A stretch of DNA of 64,000 nt. Source: Marinobacter adhaerens HP15. Lineage in GTDB: Bacteria > Pseudomonadota > Gammaproteobacteria > Pseudomonadales > Oleiphilaceae. The notes beneath the pieces were generated by a model. That model saw nothing but the letters and a program-made list of their open reading frames with translations. It ran no database searches and had not been told where the DNA came from. Below, one piece after another: positions 56,592 through 64,000 of this stretch. The position numbers were made by a program, and so were the translations under genes. Position 1 is the stretch's first letter; every line of letters starts with the position of its first letter. The stretch covers positions 558,001 through 622,000 of the forward strand of contig NC_017506.1 in the NCBI RefSeq assembly GCF_000166295.1, read 5' to 3'.

Positions 56592-58427
56592 TCAGTCGAG
56601 TTTTTCGAGATCCCGAACGGCGCCCTTATCGGCGCTCGTGGCCAGTAGCGCATAGGCTTTCAGGGCTGCAGACACCTTGCGGTCCCGTGGCAGTTCCGGT
56701 TTCCAGCCCTTGGCGTCCCTGGCTTCCCGGCGACGATCCAGTTCGTGCTGATCCAGCTCCACGTTGATGCTCCGGTTCGGAATGTCGATGCGGATTGTGT
56801 CGCCATTTTCGATCAGGCCAATGGCTCCGCCGGCGGCCGCTTCCGGCGACGCGTGGCCGATGGACAGGCCCGACGTGCCGCCAGAGAAACGTCCGTCCGT
56901 CAGTAGCGCGCAGTCTTTGCCGAGTCCCTTGGATTTCAGGTAGCTGGTCGGATACAGCATTTCCTGCATGCCCGGTCCGCCACGGGGCCCTTCGTAACGG
57001 ATGATGACAACTTCGCCAGGCTTGACCTCGTCAGAGAGAATTCCGGCAACGGCGGAATCCTGGCTCTCGAATACTCTTGCCTTGCCTTCGAACACGAAGA
57101 TGCTCTCGTCTACGCCCGCAGTCTTGACCACGCAGCCGTCCAGGGCAATATTGCCATAGAGTACGGCCAGGCCGCCTTCGGAGCTATAGGCATTCTCAAC
57201 CGAACGGATGCAGCCGGTTTCCCGGTCACCGTCCAGGGTTGGCCAGCGGGTGCTCTGGGAGAAGGCGGTCTGCGTGGGAATGCCGGCGGGACCGGCCTTG
57301 TAGAACTCGACCACTTCGGTGGGCGGCGACCTCATGATGTCCCAGGTCTCGAGCGCTTCTCGCATGGTCTTGCTGTGCACGGTGGGAAGGTCGGTATTGA
57401 TCAGGCCGCCCCGTTCCAGCTCGCCGAGAATGCCCATGATACCGCCGGCCCGGTGCACATCTTCCATGTGATATTTGGGTGAGTTCGGAGCCACCTTGCA
57501 GAGTTGCGGAACACGACGTGACAGCTGGTCGATCTCGTTCAGGGTGAACGGAACACCGCCTTCCTGGGCAGCCGCCAGCAAGTGAAGGATGGTGTTCGTT
57601 GAGCCGCCCATGGCGATGTCCATGACCATGGCGTTTTCAAAAGCCGCCATTGAAGCAATGCTCAACGGCAGTACGCTGGCGTCATCCTCCTCGTAATAGC
57701 GCCGCGCATTCTCCACAATCTGTCGACCGGCTTTGAGGAACAGCTGCTCCCGATCGGCGTGCGTTGCCAGGAGTGAACCGTTGCCCGGCAGCGCCAGACC
57801 GATGGCTTCGGTGAGGCAGTTCATGGAGTTGGCGGTGAACATGCCGGAACAGGAGCCACAGGTCGGACAGGCGTTGCGCTCATACTCTTCCACCTGTTCG
57901 TCGGAGGCATTGGGATCTGCAGCAATGACCATAGCGTCCACCAGGTCGAGCTTGTGCTCCGACAGTTTGGTCTTGCCTGCTTCCATGGGGCCGCCGGAGA
58001 CGAAAATCGTGGGGATGTTGAGGCGCATGGCAGCCATCAGCATGCCCGGGGTGATCTTGTCGCAGTTGGAAATACACACAAGCGCATCGGCACAGTGGGC
58101 ATTGACCATGTACTCTACGGAGTCGGCGATGATTTCCCGGGATGGCAGGGAGTACAGCATGCCGTCATGGCCCATGGCGATGCCGTCGTCGACCGCGATG
58201 GTGTTGAATTCCTTGGCAACACCCCCGGCGGACTCGATTTCGCGGCACACCAGTTGCCCGAGGTCCTTAAGGTGCACGTGGCCGGGCACGAACTGGGTGA
58301 AAGAGTTGGCAACCGCGATGATCGGTTTGCCGAAGTCGCCGTCTTTCATGCCGGTGGCGCGCCAGAGGGCACGGGCGCCGGCCATGTTGCGGCCTGCGGT
58401 GGAGGTCCGCGAACGATACTGAGGCAT
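56592..58427 (-). CDS. ilvD: Dihydroxy-acid dehydratase
   Basis: Iron-sulfur dehydratase of valine, leucine and isoleucine synthesis; its product 2-oxoisovalerate is the substrate of LeuA, encoded 53 kb away in this window. 611 aa, close to E. coli IlvD (616). Cluster and metal ligands are visible in [12 protein letters not shown] and [39 protein letters not shown] and the C-terminal [16 protein letters not shown] are also conserved. Confidence 0.97.
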   Translation of the reverse strand: MPQYRSRTSTAGRNMAGARALWRATGMKDGDFGKPIIAVANSFTQFVPGHVHLKDLGQLVCREIESAGGVAKEFNTIAVDDGIAMGHDGMLYSLPSREIIADSVEYMVNAHCADALVCISNCDKITPGMLMAAMRLNIPTIFVSGGPMEAGKTKLSEHKLDLVDAMVIAADPNASDEQVEEYERNACPTCGSCSGMFTANSMNCLTEAIGLALPGNGSLLATHADREQLFLKAGRQIVENARRYYEEDDASVLPLSIASMAAFENAMVMDIAMGGSTNTILHLLAAAQEGGVPFTLNEIDQLSRRVPQLCKVAPNSPKYHMEDVHRAGGIMGILGELERGGLINTDLPTVHSKTMREALETWDIMRSPPTEVVEFYKAGPAGIPTQTAFSQSTRWPTLDGDRETGCIRSVENAYSSEGGLAVLYGNIALDGCVVKTAGVDESIFVFEGKARVFESQDSAVAGILSDEVKPGEVVIIRYEGPRGGPGMQEMLYPTSYLKSKGLGKDCALLTDGRFSGGTSGLSIGHASPEAAAGGAIGLIENGDTIRIDIPNRSINVELDQHELDRRREARDAKGWKPELPRDRKVSAALKAYALLATSADKGAVRDLEKLD

Positions 58428-58588
58428 GGGGTTCTTTTCTCTCTGTTGTTACCTGATGACGTTGATCAAAAAAAACAGAGGATACCAGATTAGACTCCAG
58501 GCGCATGGTTGTTTTCAGAGCCTCTGTTTACAATAGTTAACACAGTTGCCAACTTATTTTCCGGTTTGATCCGACAAGGAGTATGCCT

Positions 58589-59845
58589 ATGGCCGGCCAG
58601 GAAAGCCTGCCGCTTCGTCGCCTTAAAGAGTTCCAGCCTTTGAACCGGCTGACCGATGACCAGTTGGTTTTGCTTGCCAGCCGGGCCGAGCGTCGTACCC
58701 ATGGGCCCGGGCAGAGGGTTCTGGAACGCGGTGTCCGTGACGGTCTCGATTTTTTCCTGGTGGCAGGAAAGATTGAGCTTGAGTCCGTGGATGGCCGAAA
58801 AACGATCATCGAAGCCGAAACAGAGAAAGCTCAAAACCCGATTGCCAGACTCCAGCCACGGATGTACGACGTTACAGCCGTCAAACCCTCGGAATTCCTG
58901 GTCGTTGAGCAGGACATCCTTAACCAGTTGCTGCGATCGGCGCCTGTCGAACAGGTTGAGATGGATTCAGGTGAAGGCAATGGAGGGCTCGAGAGCGAGG
59001 AACATCACCTGCTGATGGAATTCCTGTCGGAGCTGAGATCGAACCAGGTGAAGCTTCCCAGTGTGCCGGATGTGGCCTGGAAGGTCCGGCGGGCGGTAGA
59101 TCGCGAGGAGTCGACGGCGGATCAGGTGGCTCTTGCCGTATCGGCCGACCCGGCGATGGCGGCCAAGCTCGTTCGCGCCTGTAACAGCCCGCTATATCGC
59201 GGATTCAGTGATGTCCGGAATGTCCGGGAAGCAGTGGTCCGTTTGGGCATGCGCACTACCCGCCAGCTGGTGACGGTGTTTTCCATGCGTGAGGTGTTCA
59301 AGACTCGTCAGGCGTCGCTTCAGAAAGAGATGGAAAAGCTTTGGCGTCACTCTCGTGAAGTGGCTGCGCTTTGCTGGGTGCTGGCGGATCACGCCACCAA
59401 ACTGAATCCGGAGGAGGCGTTGCTGGCGGGGCTGCTCCATGATATCGGCGTGGTACCGATCCTGGTCCAGGCGGAACATCATGTGAATCTCTTTGCCGAT
59501 GAGGCCAACCTCAGCCATGCAATCCGCGAACTCAGGGCGGATGTGGGTACGGCGGTTCTGGAGAACTGGTCGTTCCCGCCGGCGTTCGTTGAGGCGGTCC
59601 GTCATGCCGAGGACTGGGGCTATGAATGCCGAGAGACATCACCCCAATTGGTGGATGTGGTTATCGTGGCGCAATTGCATTCGATGATCGGTTCCAGCCA
59701 GAATGCCGAGCTTCCCCCGTTCGACCAGGTGCCGGCGTATCGGCGTCTGGGCGAGCTTGAACTCAATGCTTCTCGCAGTTTGCAGCTTCTGACGGAGGCC
59801 AGGGCCCGGGTCGACGAAGTTCAGCAATTGCTGTCCATCCGGTGA
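58589..59845 (+). CDS. Cyclic-nucleotide-binding-like / HDOD domain signalling protein
   Basis: The 418 aa protein has an N-terminal cNMP-binding-like beta domain (about 10-120: LPLRRLKEFQPLNRLTDDQLVLLASRAERRT, then DFFLVAGKIEL) and a C-terminal HDOD domain (about 150-370: LPSVPDVAWKVRRAVDREESTADQVALAVSADPAMAAKLVRACNSP). It retains an HD pair in LLHDIG. HDOD proteins act in motility, stress or c-di-GMP-linked regulation and usually lack phosphohydrolase activity. ATG at 58589 lies seven nt after AAGGAG; the ATG at 58583 is too close. Divergent from ilvD. Confidence 0.82.
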   Translation: MAGQESLPLRRLKEFQPLNRLTDDQLVLLASRAERRTHGPGQRVLERGVRDGLDFFLVAGKIELESVDGRKTIIEAETEKAQNPIARLQPRMYDVTAVKPSEFLVVEQDILNQLLRSAPVEQVEMDSGEGNGGLESEEHHLLMEFLSELRSNQVKLPSVPDVAWKVRRAVDREESTADQVALAVSADPAMAAKLVRACNSPLYRGFSDVRNVREAVVRLGMRTTRQLVTVFSMREVFKTRQASLQKEMEKLWRHSREVAALCWVLADHATKLNPEEALLAGLLHDIGVVPILVQAEHHVNLFADEANLSHAIRELRADVGTAVLENWSFPPAFVEAVRHAEDWGYECRETSPQLVDVVIVAQLHSMIGSSQNAELPPFDQVPAYRRLGELELNASRSLQLLTEARARVDEVQQLLSIR

Positions 59846-59897
59846 TTGTCCGGGCTGTGTAAACTGTGGAGTCTGCTTTCCGGTGACTGTTGCACTT

Positions 59898-60476
59898 ATG
59901 AATGTACCTTTATTCCCCCTGAATTCCATCGTCCTGCCCAGGGGGAGGATTCCCTTGCAGCTGTTTGAGCCGCGCTACATCGACATGCTGACCCGTTGTC
60001 TCAAGGAGGATCGTGGGTTCGTTGTGGTGCTGTTGCAGGAAGGCGGAGAGGCCGGGCGCACCGCCGCCTTCTACGATATCGGCACCTATGTACGTATTAT
60101 TGATTTCCAGCAGCTGGAAAACGGCCTTCTGGGGATTACCGTTGAAGGCGAATCCAAGGTCTCCGTGGTCCGCAGCTGGCAGCAGGAAGACGGCCTGAAT
60201 GTGGGGGACGTCGAGTGCCTGATTGAAGAGGCAGAGAGTGAGGTGCCGGAGCGTTTCAGCGAGTTGCCCTCGGTTCTGAAGGCGTTGTTTCGTCATCCGG
60301 TCATCCGGGACCTGAACATGGACATTGACTATGGTGATGCCCGGGATGTTGGCTGGCGGCTCACCGAACTTCTGCCATTGGACAAGCAGGAGAAACAGAA
60401 GCTGGTGGAATTGCAGGACCCTCTGGAGCGGCTCACCCGGCTTCAGGGGCTCCTGGAAGCGCTGGAAGAAGGCTAG
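59898..60476 (+). CDS. Lon N-terminal-domain protein (LON substrate-binding domain only)
   Basis: The 192 aa sequence consists of a Lon-type substrate-binding domain: MNVPLFPLNSIVLPRGRIPLQLFEPRYIDML, the GTYVRIIDFQQLENGLLGITVEG segment and a helical C-terminus rich in Glu/Leu (LLPLDKQEKQKLVELQDPLERL). No ATPase or protease part follows. The exact role of such stand-alone domains is unknown. A GTG at 59883 in frame would add five residues. Its stop overlaps the convergent DedA-PAP2 gene by 4 nt. Confidence 0.82.
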   Translation: MNVPLFPLNSIVLPRGRIPLQLFEPRYIDMLTRCLKEDRGFVVVLLQEGGEAGRTAAFYDIGTYVRIIDFQQLENGLLGITVEGESKVSVVRSWQQEDGLNVGDVECLIEEAESEVPERFSELPSVLKALFRHPVIRDLNMDIDYGDARDVGWRLTELLPLDKQEKQKLVELQDPLERLTRLQGLLEALEEG

Positions 60477-61930
60477 GTTCCAGCAACCGGCCTGAAGTTC
60501 AGAACCGCCTGATCCCAGGACAGCAGGATGTAGGCTCCCGTAAGGATTAACCACACCACCGCTGCACCAACGATGGTGATATCCGGCGCCAACGGAACCT
60601 TGTCATAGCGGCTGTAACTGGCCCGCACCGCACCGGTAACGGCCAGGGCAAGCAGTAGTCCTCCAATCACATCGGTGAACCAGTGCACCCCAAGGTAGAG
60701 CCGGCTCAAAGCCACGGGCACCAGTGGCAGCGAGAGCAGCACGTAGTATTGCCAACGTCTCCGATGCCTGCTTTCGCCGGCGACGAAACTTGCCAGCAGC
60801 GTCACTAGCAGGGTGATGCCCGCCGTGTGGCCACTGGGAAAAGCGCCGGAATTCGGCGGGCCCATGACTTCATCCGGCCGGGGCACGCCCAGCATCGCCT
60901 TCAGGCCCCAGACCAGAACCACCGTCACTGCGATAGCCGCCAGAACATGGATGGCCGCGGCGTAATAGCCCCGGAATAGCAGTGCCGCGCAGGCGAGCAC
61001 ACCGGCGGTCATTAACACCGGCGCGTCACCCAGCAGGGTAATGGCAATGAAGGGACCGTCCAGCAGAGGTTGCCGGAGTTGCTCAAACCAGAGAAGGGTG
61101 GCCTGATCGAATCCATCCAGGAGGCTGGTGGCGGTAGCCAACTGCCCCCAGATCAGAAGTAGTGCGGAGGCACCCAGCGCCAGCATGAATGAGGCCAGCG
61201 GGAATTCGCCCTCCCGGGCCGGTCGTTGATTCGTGTACAAGCGCCAGAAACGGTTCGTAGCCTCGTATTGCGCCATCCACTGCTTCAGCCAGCGGTAGAA
61301 ACGGCTGTCCTCCCCGAGCCCCAGCTGAAACCTCAACAGCACGAAATAGACCACCGTCAGGGCCGCGAGGCTGATGCCGATGACCGCGTAAAAATGCGCC
61401 GGAGGCCTGATATCACTGGCCAGGGCACTGCCCACCAGGAACCCCGGGAAGATGTAGACTGGCGCCCAGGCAACTGCGGAGCCGATGTTGAAAGCCAGAA
61501 AGCGTCGCCAGGACATCATCAGGGCCCCGGCCACGAGCGGGATGATCGGTCTGACCGGGCCGACGAAGCGGCCGATGATCACACTCTTGCCGCCGTGACG
61601 CTTGAAGAAGCGCTCCCCGGTACCGATGATTTTTGGATAACGGCTCAGTGGCCAGGCGGTTGTCAGGCGCCCCTGCAGCAGTCGCCCCAGGCCAAAACTT
61701 GCCGTGTCGCCGGCGATGGCCCCAAGGCCCGCCCAAAGCAGTGCTTCCGCAAGCGGCATACCGGTCTCCCCCGCCAATACGGCGACGGCAAACAGGATGG
61801 CGACACCCGGGACAATAATGCCGGCTATAGCGAGTGATTCGATGAAGGCAGTCGAAAACAGGGCTGTTGCCAGCCAGCCGGGATGCAGGCTGAGCCATGC
61901 CGACAGATCGTTCAGCCAGGCACTGCTCAT
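60473..61930 (-). CDS. DedA (SNARE-associated) - PAP2 phosphatase fusion
   Basis: The 485 aa inner-membrane protein joins two families. The N-terminal DedA half (to about 215) has ESLAIAGIIVPG and GRFVGPVRPIIPLVAGALMM; DedA proteins include undecaprenyl-phosphate flippases. The C-terminal PAP2 half (about 245-460) has a complete active site: KAMLGVPRP, FPSGHTAG and SRLYLGVHWFTD. A role in undecaprenyl or phospholipid phosphate recycling is a reasonable inference. It is last in an operon with two degenerate GGDEF genes (ATGA overlap). Confidence 0.87.
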   Translation of the reverse strand: MSSAWLNDLSAWLSLHPGWLATALFSTAFIESLAIAGIIVPGVAILFAVAVLAGETGMPLAEALLWAGLGAIAGDTASFGLGRLLQGRLTTAWPLSRYPKIIGTGERFFKRHGGKSVIIGRFVGPVRPIIPLVAGALMMSWRRFLAFNIGSAVAWAPVYIFPGFLVGSALASDIRPPAHFYAVIGISLAALTVVYFVLLRFQLGLGEDSRFYRWLKQWMAQYEATNRFWRLYTNQRPAREGEFPLASFMLALGASALLLIWGQLATATSLLDGFDQATLLWFEQLRQPLLDGPFIAITLLGDAPVLMTAGVLACAALLFRGYYAAAIHVLAAIAVTVVLVWGLKAMLGVPRPDEVMGPPNSGAFPSGHTAGITLLVTLLASFVAGESRHRRRWQYYVLLSLPLVPVALSRLYLGVHWFTDVIGGLLLALAVTGAVRASYSRYDKVPLAPDITIVGAAVVWLILTGAYILLSWDQAVLNFRPVAGT

Positions 61931-62925
61931 GTTTCGATGGTTTCTCCCGGGCTGAACCAGACCGAATCCGTACCGCGTCTGCGAGCTTCTTCCATGGCCT
62001 GGTGGGCCCGGTCCCTGAGTGTGTCGGTACGGGTGTCGCCACTGCCGCGGGTGGTGCAGCCGAGGCTTACTGTGGCTTTGCCAACCACCGGCCAGTGGTG
62101 TTCGGCAATGGTGCGGCGAATCCGCTCGGCAATCACTCGCACGCCTTCTTCCGGGGTAAACGGCAGGATCAGGAAAAACTCCGAGTCTTTCAGTGTGTAC
62201 AGGGTATCGCCGGCCCGAATCACGCCGAAGAGGTGCTCGGTCATATCCCTGAACAGGCCCTGAACCTGGTCCCTGCCGTGAAGGTCGGCCACTTCGTCGG
62301 CGTAATCAATGCTCAGGTCGATGACGGACAGGCAATGCCCCGTGGCGATGGCACGGCTGATCTCTTTCTGAAGGGTTTCATCCAGAAAGCGGGCATTATG
62401 GGCGCCAGTCACCGGATCGGTAATGGCGAGGTCCTCTGCCGACTGGGCCATGTGGTCATAGTGCCAGATGTACAGTGCTGCAACCGCCAGAAGGATGAAC
62501 AGGCCCCCCGTGATGGCAATGGCGTCAGCCGGTGCCTTTTCGAGGAACAGGATGATCGACATGGGTACCAGCAGCAGAAGCGATAGCCCGACGCCCTGAC
62601 GCAGGGGCAGGATAAGCAGGTTCAGCACCAGCAGGGGCATGGCCCAGTGGCTGATGCCCGGGGCGTCCATGGTCAGCAGCGCTGCCAGCATGCCACTGTT
62701 CAGGCCGGAGAGGATGACCAGGTGCCCGGGGGCCGACAGCTGGTGCCGGCGGCAAATGATGGTGTAAACGGCACCCGCGAGGGTCAGAACCGCCATCCCT
62801 GAGGCCAGGTAAAAGAGTTCGTAGAAACCATAGCGGAGGTTCTGCATCGCCAGGGTGAAAATGAACAGGCAGGCGATGCCGTAGCCAAAGGCATGGGTCC
62901 AGGTTCTCAGTCGGGTCTCTGTCAT
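61927..62925 (-). CDS. Membrane protein with degenerate GGDEF domain (KDSEF), RxxD site kept
   Basis: The 332 aa protein has about five to six N-terminal membrane helices (residues 14-155) and a C-terminal GGDEF-like domain (about 165-325) starting AITDPVTGAHNARFLDE. The catalytic GGDEF reads KDSEF (residues 246-250; 62176-62190), and the DxD-type metal segment is altered, so diguanylate cyclase activity is unlikely. RAGD (237-240) forms an RxxD inhibitory-site motif exactly five residues before it, as in active cyclases. ATG at 62925 overlaps the upstream gene's stop (ATGA); a start at 62976 is less likely. Confidence 0.8.
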   Translation of the reverse strand: MTETRLRTWTHAFGYGIACLFIFTLAMQNLRYGFYELFYLASGMAVLTLAGAVYTIICRRHQLSAPGHLVILSGLNSGMLAALLTMDAPGISHWAMPLLVLNLLILPLRQGVGLSLLLLVPMSIILFLEKAPADAIAITGGLFILLAVAALYIWHYDHMAQSAEDLAITDPVTGAHNARFLDETLQKEISRAIATGHCLSVIDLSIDYADEVADLHGRDQVQGLFRDMTEHLFGVIRAGDTLYTLKDSEFFLILPFTPEEGVRVIAERIRRTIAEHHWPVVGKATVSLGCTTRGSGDTRTDTLRDRAHQAMEEARRRGTDSVWFSPGETIET

Positions 62926-63938
62926 GCCACTGGCCCCTCTGCCCGAGGCTGGCTTGGTTGTGCCGGCTGCGACCATGAACTGTAGGCCTGGCTTCGGTTG
63001 CCTCCCTGCTGCTGGGCCCGGCGCAGGGCATTCGCGGCACTCTGCTGCAGACTGTTGGCATCGTCACCGATATTCAGGCCGGCGATCCCGGTGCTGACGG
63101 TCAGGTTCATGCCGTGGGATTCCAGAAGCGTTGCCAGGCCCTTGCGGATCGTCTCGGCGCGGGCGATCGCGTCGCTGGTGGAAATGCCCGGCAGGATCAC
63201 CAGAAACTGCAGGTCCGCGACCCGGTAGTAGGTGTCGAAATCACGGATCTGGGAATGCAGGTAGCGACCAATGCGGGGAAGAATCGAGCGGATGTCCTCA
63301 TCCGGTTCGTCATCGCTCAAATGGGTGTCCAGCCCGATCATGATAATCGACATATCGGTGCCCTCCCGCTCACTGCGCTGGATTTCCTTGTGCAGGTCGG
63401 CAGACAGGTATTCCCGGCTGGCCGCCTGGGTCAGTTCGTCGGTACGGCGCAATGGCGCAAGTTGACGGGTCTTGTAGTCCCGCAGGAAGACCAGCAACGC
63501 CGAAAGCAGCAGGGTAAGAAGAAAGGCGCTGATCATCTGGTGGCGGTCGGCAAGGCCTACCGCCCATTGTGTCGCGATCATTGCCAATACAGCGATGATC
63601 AGTGTTACCACGGCTGCGGCCGCTGGCGGAACCAGGGCGAAAGCAACCAGAGGCAGCGCGTAAAGCCAGTGACTCAGGATCCATGGGCCAGTCCAGAAAC
63701 TGGCCAGCAGTATCAGCAGAAGCACGACAAAGAAAGCCTGCTGGATTCTCGGCCAGGGCTGGTGGACCCGGTTGGGGTGGAACGTCTTTCCGGCAATGAC
63801 AATACCTGCCGCGGCAGCCGCGGCTGCGGCAACCATGGGTTCGCCCAGCACGGCGCAAAGGGTCGCAATGGCGATCAGGGCCACGAAGCCCGCTCGCGAC
63901 AACTTGCTCAACAGGAATTTTTCGGCCATCTGGGCCAT
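62922..63938 (-). CDS. Membrane protein with degenerate GGDEF domain (ADLQF), RxxD site kept
   Basis: The 338 aa protein has five to six membrane helices (residues 16-153) and a C-terminal GGDEF-like domain (about 163-320). At the active-site position it reads ADLQF (241-245; 63204-63218) instead of GGDEF, and the DIDxFK segment is replaced by GLDTHLSDDEPD. RDFD (232-235) keeps the RxxD motif with the standard five-residue spacing. It is the first gene of a three-gene overlapping operon and a paralogue of the next gene. GGAAGGA precedes the ATG. The last 62 nt of the window hold its upstream region. Confidence 0.8.
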   Translation of the reverse strand: MAQMAEKFLLSKLSRAGFVALIAIATLCAVLGEPMVAAAAAAAAGIVIAGKTFHPNRVHQPWPRIQQAFFVVLLLILLASFWTGPWILSHWLYALPLVAFALVPPAAAAVVTLIIAVLAMIATQWAVGLADRHQMISAFLLTLLLSALLVFLRDYKTRQLAPLRRTDELTQAASREYLSADLHKEIQRSEREGTDMSIIMIGLDTHLSDDEPDEDIRSILPRIGRYLHSQIRDFDTYYRVADLQFLVILPGISTSDAIARAETIRKGLATLLESHGMNLTVSTGIAGLNIGDDANSLQQSAANALRRAQQQGGNRSQAYSSWSQPAQPSQPRAEGPVA

Positions 63939-64000
63939 GGTGTCCTTCCTTTTCCCGAACTCCCTTGAAAAACCGTCCCCGGGGAACCTTTATAGGTCCG

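Overview
The window is a continuous piece of chromosomal core genome from a gammaproteobacterium. Gene content and order resemble Pseudomonas and its marine relatives: rplM-rpsI-petABC-sspA-sspB, then SIS protein-yraN-lpoA facing rsmI, rnpB, the complete mra/dcw cell-wall and division cluster, lpxC, dciA, M23 peptidase, secA, argJ and a Nudix-ThiE fusion. A Marinobacter-type organism is my best guess; this rests on recalled family resemblance and synteny, not on a database search. I see no mobile element, prophage, CRISPR array, tRNA or integration site. Nearly every gene has an assignable family.

Layout. 1-1.9 kb: the 3' part of a 23S rRNA gene, 5S rRNA and a strong terminator. 1.9-7.3 kb: leuA, a cryptic holD-like psi subunit gene, rimI, prfC and a TatD-family nuclease. 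7.3-12.4 kb: ribosomal proteins L13/S9, the cytochrome bc1 operon petABC, and sspA/sspB. 12.4-16.3 kb: a reverse-strand block (DiaA-like SIS protein, yraN, lpoA) divergent from rsmI. 16.35-34.0 kb: rnpB, then the full dcw cluster from mraZ to ftsZ, tightly packed with many 1-16 nt gene overlaps and preceded by a recognisable MraZ operator. 34.2-43.3 kb: lpxC, dciA (reverse), an M23 endopeptidase, secA, argJ, Nudix-ThiE, moaC and ribA. 43.4-47.4 kb: reverse-strand xseB-ispA-dxs isoprenoid operon and an NRDE protein. 47.5-52.0 kb: TSUP permease, lgt-thyA-folA, and a convergent DEAD-box helicase. 52.2-64.0 kb: a less conserved stretch with a thioesterase, a haloalkane-dehalogenase-like protein whose nucleophile is replaced, two unassigned small proteins, an AI-2E family permease, a secreted peptidoglycan-binding protein, ilvD, a cNMP/HDOD regulator, a Lon-N-domain protein, and a three-gene operon of two degenerate GGDEF membrane proteins plus a DedA-PAP2 fusion.

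How it works together. The centre of the window supplies UDP-MurNAc-pentapeptide synthesis (murE, murF, murD, murC, ddl), lipid carrier steps (mraY, murG), septal synthesis (ftsW, ftsI), the divisome core (ftsL, ftsQ, ftsA, ftsZ) and LPS commitment (lpxC). lpoA, the M23 peptidase, dxs/ispA (undecaprenyl and quinone precursors), lgt and secA serve the same envelope. The petABC complex, the isoprenoid genes and ribA (flavins) support respiration. holD, dciA and the DiaA-like SIS gene are replication accessory factors scattered among these operons.

The observations most worth following are: two adjacent membrane GGDEF proteins that lost the catalytic motif but kept a correctly spaced RxxD inhibitory site; the Asp-to-Asn change in the dehalogenase-like enzyme; a small seven-cysteine protein; a perfect palindrome at the folA/helicase convergence that gives both proteins the same last three residues; and a perfect inverted repeat upstream of petABC. 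I did not find a clearly new multi-gene system.
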